This document shows, piece by piece, positions 1 through 6,016 of a stretch of 6,093 nucleotides of DNA (the stretch's first letter is position 1; each line of letters opens with the position of its first letter). Below the pieces are notes generated by a model. It was not told where the DNA came from and did no database searches. It worked only from the letters and a program-made list of their open reading frames with translations. This DNA comes from Eubacterium sp. (GTDB taxonomy: Bacteria; Bacillota; Clostridia; Oscillospirales; Acutalibacteraceae), in contig JAFYFO010000022.1 of assembly GCA_017543725.1 (NCBI GenBank), forward strand, positions 1-6,093. The letters are read 5' to 3'. The translations under genes and the position numbers were made by a program.

Positions 1-1326
1 CTGCGGAACGCCTCTTCTTGCAGGAAGAATACCGTCAAGATGGAACATACCGAGAGTTTTGTTATCCTTTGCAAACTGTCTTTCACCCTGGAGAACATGA
101 ACTTCAACTGAAGTCTGGTTGTCTGCAGCGGTTGAGAAAATCTGAGATTTCTTGGTCGGGATAGTTGTGTTTCTTTCAATGATAACGGTGTTTACTCCGC
201 CCATTGTTTCAATACCGAGTGAAAGAGGAGTAACATCAAGGAGAAGAAGTCCTTTAACATCGCCGCCTAAAACACCGCCCTGAAGAGCAGCGCCCATTGC
301 AACACATTCATCGGGGTTGATTCCCTTGAAGGGCTCTTTGTTTGAAAACTTCTTGATTGCGTCCTGAACTGCAGGAATACGGGTTGATCCGCCGACAAGA
401 AGGATTTTATCAATTTCGTTCATTGAAAGACCCGAATCACTCATAGCCTGGCGAACAGGACCCATTGTTGCTTCAACAAGGTCCGCTGTCATTTCGTTGA
501 ACTTTGCTCTTGTTAAAGTTGTTTCAAGGTGTTTCGGACCTGTTGCGTCTGCAGTGATGAAGGGAAGTGAAATCTGAGCGGTTGTCATACCCGAAAGGTC
601 GATTTTTGCCTTTTCTGCCGCTTCCTTGATTCTCTGCATAGCCATTTTATCGCCTGACAGGTCGATTCCGTTCTGAGCCTTGAAGTCTGCAACGAGCCAA
701 TCCATAATCTTCTTATCGAAATCGTCGCCGCCGAGACGGTTGTTGCCGGCAGTTGCAAGAACTTCCTGAACACCGTCGCCCATTTCGATGACTGAAACAT
801 CGAAGGTTCCGCCGCCGAGGTCGTAAACCATAACTTTCTGGTCTTCCTCTTTATCAATACCGAAAGCAAGCGCCGCAGCAGTCGGCTCGTTGATTATTCT
901 CTTAACATCAAGACCTGCGATTTTACCTGCGTCCTTTGTTGCCTGACGCTGTGAGTCCGTGAAATATGCGGGAACGGTTATAACTGCTTCAGTTACTTTC
1001 TCGCCGAGATAAGCCTCTGCGTCGCTTTTGAGTTTCTGAAGAATGATTGAACTGATTTCCTGAGGTGTGAAGGCTTTGCCGTCTATATTAACTTTATAGT
1101 CCGAGCCCATATGCCTCTTGATTGAAGCGATTGTTTTATCGGGGTTTGTTATTGCCTGGCGCTTTGCAACCGCACCAACCATTCTTTCGCCGTCTTTTGT
1201 GAATGCAACAACCGACGGAGTTGTTCTTGCGCCTTCTGCGTTTGCGATAACAACGGGTTCGCCGCCTTCGATTACTGCAACGCAACTATTTGTTGTTCCT
1301 AAGTCAATTCCTATAATTTTTCCCAT
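1..1326 (-). CDS. dnaK: Hsp70 chaperone DnaK, 3'-truncated by window edge
   Basis: DnaK is the cytosolic ATP-dependent chaperone that binds exposed hydrophobic peptides, working with DnaJ and GrpE. The visible 442 codons (a complete protein is usually about 610) cover the ATPase domain (about 1-355), the interdomain linker (about 356-368) and the start of the peptide-binding beta domain. Phosphate 1 loop GIDLGTTNS is at residues 6-14, the NEPTAAA motif at 146-152, phosphate 2 loop DLGGGTFD at 169-176, the adenosine motif [10 protein letters not shown] at about 309-318, and the linker [12 protein letters not shown] at about 360-371. The insertion found near residue 80 in Gram-negative DnaK is absent ([18 protein letters not shown]), which points to Firmicutes. 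The ATG at 1326 follows AGGAGA by about 10 bases. The gene lies 64 bases downstream of grpE in the CIRCE-controlled operon. The reading frame is intact to the edge. Confidence 0.98.
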   Translation of the reverse strand, partial: MGKIIGIDLGTTNSCVAVIEGGEPVVIANAEGARTTPSVVAFTKDGERMVGAVAKRQAITNPDKTIASIKRHMGSDYKVNIDGKAFTPQEISSIILQKLKSDAEAYLGEKVTEAVITVPAYFTDSQRQATKDAGKIAGLDVKRIINEPTAAALAFGIDKEEDQKVMVYDLGGGTFDVSVIEMGDGVQEVLATAGNNRLGGDDFDKKIMDWLVADFKAQNGIDLSGDKMAMQRIKEAAEKAKIDLSGMTTAQISLPFITADATGPKHLETTLTRAKFNEMTADLVEATMGPVRQAMSDSGLSMNEIDKILLVGGSTRIPAVQDAIKKFSNKEPFKGINPDECVAMGAALQGGVLGGDVKGLLLLDVTPLSLGIETMGGVNTVIIERNTTIPTKKSQIFSTAADNQTSVEVHVLQGERQFAKDNKTLGMFHLDGILPARRGVPQ

Positions 1327-1377
1327 AATGCTATATCTCCTTTATAGTTTATTGGTTTATTTTTGTTTTTATATCAA

Positions 1378-1391
1378 ATGACCGAAGTCAT
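1378..1391 (-). other. Small cUUCGg tetraloop hairpin at the grpE-dnaK junction
   Basis: On the coding strand ATGAC-TTCG-GTCAT forms a five-base-pair perfect stem. Its C-G closing pair around UUCG matches the exceptionally stable cUUCGg tetraloop. The left arm begins inside the grpE stop codon. The following sequence is A-rich, not U-rich, so this is not an intrinsic terminator and transcription should continue into dnaK. It could block 3' exonucleases or mark an mRNA processing site. That role is inference, and a stem this short could also be chance. Confidence 0.4.
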
Positions 1392-1918
1392 CAGTTTGCT
1401 GTTTTAACCATTGCAGGTCTTATAACTCTGTCGCCGATTTTATATCCTTTCTGGAAGACATCGGTTATAACATTTTCGCCGAGGCTTTCATCCTCGATAT
1501 GCATAACGGCGTTGTGGAAATTCGGGTCGAAAGAATCGCCCGCTTCGCCGTACTGCTCAACTCCGATTTTTTCAAGTGAAGCCATCAATCCGTCAAGAGT
1601 CATCTGAACGCCTTTTTTCAGCGCTTCATAATCCGAATTTTCCTGGGAAAGCGCTCTTTCAAGATTATCAATTGAAGGAAGAATCTCGCCGACAACATTT
1701 CCTTTTGCATTTGAATATGTTTGCTCTTTTTCCTTTGCGCTGCGCGCTCTGAAATTCGCATATTCCGCAGCGGTTCTGAGGAGTTGTTCCTTTGTGTCTT
1801 TAAGTTGCGCTTCTATATCGGAAGTTTCTTCTTCGCTTTCGGTTTCAACTTCAACTTCCGCTTCCTTAACTTCTTCGTCTTTAACTTCTTCGTTTATTTC
1901 TTTTTCTTTCTTACTCAT
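1391..1918 (-). CDS. grpE: GrpE, nucleotide-exchange factor of DnaK
   Basis: GrpE is a cytosolic homodimer that opens the DnaK nucleotide cleft, releasing ADP and so substrate. The protein has 175 residues, within the family's usual range. Residues 1-32 form a highly acidic, low-complexity Glu/Lys/Val tail. Residues about 33-90 are a heptad-rich helix (IEAQLKDTKEQLLRTAAEYA) that should form the dimer coiled coil. The C-terminal beta domain carries the family signature, FDPNFHNAV at 130-138 followed by GYKIGDRVIRPAMV at 158-171. The ATG at 1918 is preceded by GGGAGG with 8 bases of spacing. That Shine-Dalgarno site lies within the end of hrcA, whose stop codon falls just inside grpE (ATGAGTAA, 8-base overlap), so translation is probably coupled. 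A 15-base imperfect repeat around 1866-1893 encodes the EEVKD/EEVKE acidic repeat in the tail. Confidence 0.97.
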   Translation of the reverse strand: MSKKEKEINEEVKDEEVKEAEVEVETESEEETSDIEAQLKDTKEQLLRTAAEYANFRARSAKEKEQTYSNAKGNVVGEILPSIDNLERALSQENSDYEALKKGVQMTLDGLMASLEKIGVEQYGEAGDSFDPNFHNAVMHIEDESLGENVITDVFQKGYKIGDRVIRPAMVKTAN

Positions 1919-2948
1919 ATCTTATTCCTCCCTCTTTCAGATAAACTGAAACTGTTTTCATTATATAATCAACCAGCGGGAGAACTTTTCTGTAGTTAAT
2001 TCTCAGTGAGCCGATAATTCCAAGCGTTGCCGTTTGATTATTGTTATAGGTGAATTTCTGAACAGCCATAACGGTGTTTCTCAGTTCGTAAACGGGATTT
2101 TCATCGCCGATAAACAGTGCTGATTTCATCTTTGATTTTGCAAATTCGGTTAAAAGATATTCAAGTTTTTCCTTTTGCGCAAGAAAAACAAGAAGATTAT
2201 AAACGCTGCTGCCGAGTTCGCTCTGAGAGAGAAGTTTTGTTTCTCCGCTGAGGGAAAGGCTTCCCTTGGCAGCCTCTGCGCAAAGCGAGCAAAGCGATGA
2301 AAATATCGGAAGCATATCAAAAACTCTCAGTCCGAGAAGCGGCGCCGAACTCTGAATGAAGGATAAATCAATATCGCTCAGCGGCGTTCCGATAAAGCGC
2401 TGTTTTGCAACTTTATAAAACAATTGCCTGAATTCCTCGTCAACAGGGCAGTTAACAGTGCAGACCGAGGATTTAATCTTTCCGCCGAGAGTCAGCATAA
2501 CAAGCATAACTTTATTGTTTCCCGCAGGAATAAGTTCTATCCCCTGAACGCAGTCGTACTTATCTTGAACGCTTGAACAAAATGCCGCGCATCCCGTTGC
2601 TTCGGAAAGAAGCGAGCAGGCGCTTGACAGAAGCCTTTCGGGGTCTGAGGCGTTTATACTGAGAACTTCATCAATCTTCTGCATTTCGTATTGAGATAGC
2701 GCCTCGGAAGAGAGCATATTATCAACAAAGTATCTGTACGCCTTCTTGGTCGGAACTCTTCCGCCGCTTGTGTGGCGCTGTTCGAGAAATCCCATTGAGG
2801 TTAAAAACGCCATTTCGTTTCTTATTGTTGCGGAAGATATTGTATAGGGGAGCATTGCGCATAGGTTTTTTGAGCCAAGCGGTTCGCCTGTTTTGATATA
2901 ATAGTCGATAATCAGTTCGAGAATCGCTTCTCTTCTTTCGCCTATCAT
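1911..2948 (-). CDS. hrcA: Heat-inducible transcription repressor HrcA
   Basis: HrcA is the dimeric repressor of class I heat-shock genes. It binds CIRCE and needs GroEL for full activity, so chaperone titration induces the operon. The 345 residues match the usual family length. The N-terminal winged helix spans about 1-75: MIGERREAILELIIDYYIKT, the recognition region ISSATIRNEMAFL at 37-49, then TSGGRVPTKKAYRYFVD at 60-76, close to the family TSAGRIPSxxGYRYYVD. The rest is the GAF-like and dimerisation region, ending in GIIGSLRINYRKVLPLVDYI at 310-329. The ATG at 2948 follows GGGGGAGG with a short spacing of about 4 bases. It is first in the operon, directly downstream of its own CIRCE, so it should be autoregulated. 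Oddities are nine cysteines and SL where homologues usually have PT (residues 314-315). Confidence 0.97.
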   Translation of the reverse strand: MIGERREAILELIIDYYIKTGEPLGSKNLCAMLPYTISSATIRNEMAFLTSMGFLEQRHTSGGRVPTKKAYRYFVDNMLSSEALSQYEMQKIDEVLSINASDPERLLSSACSLLSEATGCAAFCSSVQDKYDCVQGIELIPAGNNKVMLVMLTLGGKIKSSVCTVNCPVDEEFRQLFYKVAKQRFIGTPLSDIDLSFIQSSAPLLGLRVFDMLPIFSSLCSLCAEAAKGSLSLSGETKLLSQSELGSSVYNLLVFLAQKEKLEYLLTEFAKSKMKSALFIGDENPVYELRNTVMAVQKFTYNNNQTATLGIIGSLRINYRKVLPLVDYIMKTVSVYLKEGGIRYE

Positions 2949-2976
2949 TTTGCCTCCCCCTTCTTTCTGCTTTGAG

Positions 2977-3003
2977 TTAGCACTCTCACCACCCGAGTGC
3001 TAA
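2977..3003 (-). promoter_or_regulatory. CIRCE operator for HrcA
   Basis: This is a perfect inverted repeat, TTAGCACTC, nine bases (TCACCACCC on the plus strand), then GAGTGCTAA. It matches the canonical CIRCE layout of 9-9-9 bases with no mismatch. It sits 28 bases upstream of the hrcA start codon and about 10 bases downstream of the -10 element, at or just after the predicted transcription start. HrcA bound here would block initiation, and the transcribed copy would be in the 5' untranslated region, where CIRCE is also known to affect mRNA stability. Confidence 0.97.
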
Positions 3004-3012
3004 TCTATGTGT

Positions 3013-3041
3013 ATATTATACCCAAAACGAAAATTTGTCAA
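3013..3041 (-). promoter_or_regulatory. Sigma-A-type promoter of the hrcA-grpE-dnaK operon
   Basis: On the minus strand a consensus -35 box TTGACA lies at 3041-3036. A perfect TATAAT follows at 3020-3015 with a 15-base spacer. The overlapping TAATAT at 3018-3013 gives the optimal 17-base spacer and may be the real -10. Transcription should start near 3006, at the edge of CIRCE. Upstream A/T tracts (about 3042-3064) resemble an UP element. Confidence 0.85.
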
Positions 3042-3065
3042 TACCTTTTTGGAAAATTTTTTCGC

Positions 3066-3100
3066 AAAAAAGCGTCGGGAACAGCGCCCGACGCTTTTTT
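3066..3100 (-). terminator. Intrinsic terminator after the alpha-galactosidase gene
   Basis: A 14-base-pair perfect stem is formed by AAAAAAGCGTCGGG (3066-3079) and CCCGACGCTTTTTT (3087-3100), around a 7-base loop. The GC-rich core of eight pairs is followed on the minus strand by six T residues (part of the stem's A/T end). It begins 22 bases beyond the alpha-galactosidase stop codon and lies between that gene and the heat-shock promoter. The A/T ends are symmetrical, so it could also stop transcription in the other direction. Confidence 0.9.
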
Positions 3101-3122
3101 GACAATATTCATACTGTTTCGG

Positions 3123-4841
3123 CTAATTTGCCGATATTCTGTAAACCTTAACTCCGTGTTTAACAATATTGGCTTTGATTGAATCGCCGATAAGGCGTTC
3201 ATCGCTCCACAAATCGTGGATTTGATATTCACGGCATTTGGGAAATTCAAGATAGTCTTCATCGCAAAGCAAATCAAGGCTGAAATCAACTGTTTTGATT
3301 CGGCTTGATTTATTGAAGAAGCAAATCGCCGCATCGCCGTTTGAAAGCGGACGGGCAAGAATTTCAACTCCGTGAATTTTGCCGATTTTCTTTGCCGACT
3401 TAACAAGCGGGTCCTGGTCTATGAGAATAAGGCTTTTATTCGTCAGAATTTTTAATAAACTTCTGCTCTTTGCGGAATTATCCGTCAGATTTCTCAAATC
3501 GTTTCCGAGAACAAGGGGCGCCGCCATCATACACCAGAGGGCGAAATGGGATTTGTTTTCCTCCTCGCTCAGTTTTCCGTTGCCGACTTCAAGCATATCG
3601 GGGTCGTTTATATGCGAGGGAGAGGAATATTTATATAGTTTTAAATTTTTATTATATATAGAAACTATTCTCAGCCAATGCGGAGTTATATCAAAGGTTG
3701 TCCGCCACATATTCCCCGCTTTGCTTCCCCAGAACCACGGCTTATTGAATCCCCATTCGCAGATGGAATATGTTATCGGCTTTTCCTCGCAGCCGCTGTA
3801 CTGTGCCCATGCCTTTGAGGCTTCTCTGAGCGCGTTTCCCATCTTTTGATATTGAAGATAGATGCTGTCAGCCCTTGTTGCAATGGGATTGCAGAGTTTG
3901 ACTAAATTAACTCCGTTTCTGAGTTTAATTAAAACCTGCGCCCTTGCGTCATGGGTCAGCGCCATTCCCTTCGGGAAGAAAAGTTCGTAAGTTTTTCCGT
4001 TAACAATAATTTGAAGATACTGCTTTGAATGAAGATAATTCTTGCGGTAGTGAACGGTGAAAACGAAGTCGCCGCCCGAGGGAACATCTATTTCATATGA
4101 AGCGCTTCCTGCGCCGTGATTGAGAAAGGCGATTCCCTGCTTGCTCGGCAAATCCGAACACTTAACGCATTTTGCCCTTCCCTCATATTTCGCATGTTCG
4201 GGGCGGAGCCTTATCTGTGCGCTTTCGCCGACTCTGTTTATATCAACATATTCGATTATCGGTGTTGAGCCTTTAACGATTTCGTGGTGGCAATAATCAT
4301 ATTTAAGATATTCAACGCCCCACGAAGCAAAAGTTTTAGCGTCTTTTTCCTCGTTTCCGAGGGATGCGGGCATATCCTCGCAGGTGAGAGTTCCGTTTGA
4401 GGAATAAATTCCCATTTTAAGACCGAGCGCGTTGATTTTTTCGCAAAGCGCTTTCATTCCCGAGGGGAAGGATTCCAAATCGCCCTGAAGGCAGCCGTTT
4501 TCGTCCCTGATATTGCTCTGCCAGCAATCGTCGATATTAACATATTTATATCCCGCCTCGGCAAGTCCGCTTTGGGAAAGGACTTTTGCGCAATCATAAA
4601 TTGCTTCCTCGCTGATATGATTGCGAAGCGTGTTCCAACTCGACCAGCCCATCAGAGGAAGCGGCGAAACGCCGTTTTCATAATCGGGCGTTTCCGATAT
4701 ATCCATAGTCAGTTTCGACCTTTTGAATGCTTTTAAAGCGCAAAGAGGACATTTTCCCTCGGCGGTCATTGAGAAAAACCAGGTTAAGAAAGCGATTAAA
4801 GCAACAGCAATAATTGCAAGGCAAACTATTAAAGCAATCAT
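3123..4841 (-). CDS. Membrane-anchored GH27 alpha-galactosidase with inserted CBM-like domain
   Basis: Predicted to hydrolyse terminal alpha-1,6-galactosyl residues (melibiose, raffinose or galactomannan type) by the retaining GH27 mechanism. Of the 572 residues, 1-24 form a hydrophobic membrane segment with no clear signal-peptidase site. Next comes a basic linker with CPLC at 31-34. The barrel begins at LPLMGWSSWN (61-70), with the galactose-binding NIDDCW at 102-107. The nucleophile is D182 in LKYDYC. SICEWG at 359-364 carries the substrate loop. The acid/base is D384 in MWRTTFDI, equivalent to human GLA D231. NDPDML lies at 412-417, and a C-terminal beta-sandwich follows from about 480. 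About 145 residues after the nucleophile look like an inserted carbohydrate-binding domain, which explains the length above the usual 380-450. The Asp pair in NIDDCW and the CEW motif favour galactose over arabinopyranose or GalNAc. The ATG at 4841 overlaps the upstream stop (ATGA) and has GAGGAG about 11 bases upstream. An internal Met25 start lacks a ribosome site. Confidence 0.9.
   Translation of the reverse strand: MIALIVCLAIIAVALIAFLTWFFSMTAEGKCPLCALKAFKRSKLTMDISETPDYENGVSPLPLMGWSSWNTLRNHISEEAIYDCAKVLSQSGLAEAGYKYVNIDDCWQSNIRDENGCLQGDLESFPSGMKALCEKINALGLKMGIYSSNGTLTCEDMPASLGNEEKDAKTFASWGVEYLKYDYCHHEIVKGSTPIIEYVDINRVGESAQIRLRPEHAKYEGRAKCVKCSDLPSKQGIAFLNHGAGSASYEIDVPSGGDFVFTVHYRKNYLHSKQYLQIIVNGKTYELFFPKGMALTHDARAQVLIKLRNGVNLVKLCNPIATRADSIYLQYQKMGNALREASKAWAQYSGCEEKPITYSICEWGFNKPWFWGSKAGNMWRTTFDITPHWLRIVSIYNKNLKLYKYSSPSHINDPDMLEVGNGKLSEEENKSHFALWCMMAAPLVLGNDLRNLTDNSAKSRSLLKILTNKSLILIDQDPLVKSAKKIGKIHGVEILARPLSNGDAAICFFNKSSRIKTVDFSLDLLCDEDYLEFPKCREYQIHDLWSDERLIGDSIKANIVKHGVKVYRISAN
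3837..4271 (-). other. Inserted beta-sandwich, CBM35/CBM6-like, within the GH27 barrel
   Basis: This covers residues about 191-335 of the alpha-galactosidase. It sits between the nucleophile strand (LKYDYCH) and the resumption of barrel sequence at ALREASKAWAQYSG. The order of elements follows galactose-binding-like CBM35/CBM6 domains: an acidic/aromatic strand with RLRPEHAKYEGRAK, then GIAFLNHGAGSASYEIDVP, FVFTVHYRKN, LQIIVNGKTYELFFP, VLIKLRNGVNLVKL and a terminal ADSIYLQYQKMG. The GAGSASYEIDVPSGGDFVFTVHY and LRNGVNLVKL patterns are the strongest marks. Family assignment is by eye, with no profile search. A CxxC (C225, C228) lies near its start. Confidence 0.6.
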
Positions 4842-6016
4842 AAAAGTCCAATCTCCTCAAAAAATTCAAGTTCTTTTTCAGCGAGTTCTTTTGTTTTTTC
4901 GTTTCCGATTGATTTTGTTGTTTGTTTAACAAAATCCTTTCTGTTTTTATAATTATAATAAAATCTGTATGCCCACGCGGCAGGCGTTAAATAGGGTTTT
5001 CCCTCGATAAATCCGATATAGGGAATGTTTTTCATTTTTTCATAGGAAGGAAAAGCAAGGCGAAGACGGGTTTTGAATTTTGAAGTTTCTTTTCCCTCTT
5101 CAAGTTCCTTTCTTTCAACAACCGCCGCTTTATTTCGGTTTCTGTTGCCGAAGGCGCCGAAAGAGGCAAGAAATTCTTCGGCTGTTTTTGTTTCCCTGCC
5201 GAAATCCTCTCCGACGGAAAACCACTTAAAGCAAATGCTTAAAATAACTTTTGCAAAATCTTCAAGACCTATTTCGCGCATTTTTGAAAGAACAGCCCTA
5301 ATATCAATTTCGCGCGCTTTCATATATGCCGCCAAATCGAGAATCATTTTTATTCCCGCACCGTAGAACCAGAAGTGGTGAGCGATATGGGTCAGAAGAT
5401 AGGCAAAATGGAAATCGTCGCCAAGTTCACCCCTGAACGACTTGAAATCAGCATTTTCAAGGGCGTTTGCAAAGCCTTCTTCCGCGTTTGCCGAGCCGAC
5501 TTTTCCGCTGATAATCTTTGTGTGGACTTCAATAGTTACTCCGTTTTTCCTATAGTCCCAGACGGGTCCGTTTGAATTAACCGAGGCAAATCCTCTGCTT
5601 TGAAGGATTTCTTTTGCCCTTTCCCTGCTTTCGGCAGGAATCAAAACATCTATATCCCCCATAACTCTTGCCTGGGGAACGGGATAGAAATCCCTGATTT
5701 GAATTCCCTTGAAAAAAACATACTTAATCTCATTTTCTTCAAACGCTGCGGAGAGTTCCCCGGCAACGCTGCTTTGAAGAGAATATCTGAAAACGGCGTT
5801 ATAAAAATCGTCTTCAAACTTTTTGAAAACTTCTTTATCAACAATATCTTTATTATCGGCGTTTTTTAAAACGCAAAAAACAACAGCGCTCAGATTATGA
5901 GCGTTTGAAAGTTCGAAGAGCATTGAATAATCAATGCTCTCATCAAGGATTTGGTTTTTGCCGTTTAAAAAAGACGCACAAAGTTTTATTAAATAATCTT
6001 TTTCTTTATTCATCAT
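4838..6016 (-). CDS. Uncharacterised nucleotidyltransferase-fold protein (NTP_transf_5 type)
   Basis: The 392-residue soluble protein matches the pattern of the NTP_transf_5 family of uncharacterised nucleotidyltransferases, whose members often lie among surface-glycan or peptide-modification genes. Key marks are FFKGIQIRDFYP at 101-112, the R117...GDIDVLIP active-site segment at 120-127 with D121 and D123 as likely metal ligands, and TIEVH at 161-165, where E163 is the probable third carboxylate. A helical part follows with THIAHHFWFYGAGIKMILDL (209-228), and the C-terminal FPSYEKMKNIPY...LTPAAWAYRF (322-352) is also typical. No signal peptide or membrane segment is evident. Met1 and Met2 are adjacent possible starts. 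The start overlaps the preceding stop (ATGATGA) and no strong Shine-Dalgarno site is visible, so reinitiation is likely. Its stop overlaps the alpha-galactosidase start. The substrate is unknown; nucleotidyl transfer is inferred from the fold only. Confidence 0.8.
   Translation of the reverse strand: MMNKEKDYLIKLCASFLNGKNQILDESIDYSMLFELSNAHNLSAVVFCVLKNADNKDIVDKEVFKKFEDDFYNAVFRYSLQSSVAGELSAAFEENEIKYVFFKGIQIRDFYPVPQARVMGDIDVLIPAESRERAKEILQSRGFASVNSNGPVWDYRKNGVTIEVHTKIISGKVGSANAEEGFANALENADFKSFRGELGDDFHFAYLLTHIAHHFWFYGAGIKMILDLAAYMKAREIDIRAVLSKMREIGLEDFAKVILSICFKWFSVGEDFGRETKTAEEFLASFGAFGNRNRNKAAVVERKELEEGKETSKFKTRLRLAFPSYEKMKNIPYIGFIEGKPYLTPAAWAYRFYYNYKNRKDFVKQTTKSIGNEKTKELAEKELEFFEEIGLL

Noticed and set aside
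1327..1390. Possible separate promoter or terminator between grpE and dnaK
   Set aside because: No convincing -35/-10 pair and no hairpin with U-tract are visible; only the small tetraloop hairpin and the dnaK ribosome site are present.
1866..1893. Short tandem repeat TTAACTTCTTCGT spaced 15 bases apart
   Set aside because: It is explained by the repetitive acidic EEVKD/EEVKE coding in the GrpE tail; two copies only, so not a regulatory or mobile repeat.
1721..1999. Plus-strand open frame encoding a Phe-rich peptide
   Set aside because: It is the antisense of the Glu/Lys-rich grpE start; the Phe richness is the complement of GAA/AAA codons, and it crosses two well-supported genes.
3038..3406. 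Minus-strand open frame overlapping the alpha-galactosidase end, terminator and heat-shock promoter
   Set aside because: It is in a different frame from the GH27 C-terminus and would run through the terminator hairpin and the -35 box; the protein has no recognisable features.
3379..3849. Plus-strand open frame of 156 codons opposite the alpha-galactosidase
   Set aside because: It lies entirely within the GH27 gene, whose catalytic motifs are intact there, and shows no recognisable domain or ribosome site.
4678..4932. Minus-strand open frame across the nucleotidyltransferase/alpha-galactosidase junction
   Set aside because: It is an alternative frame of two real coupled genes, with low-complexity Lys/Asn/Gln content at its start.
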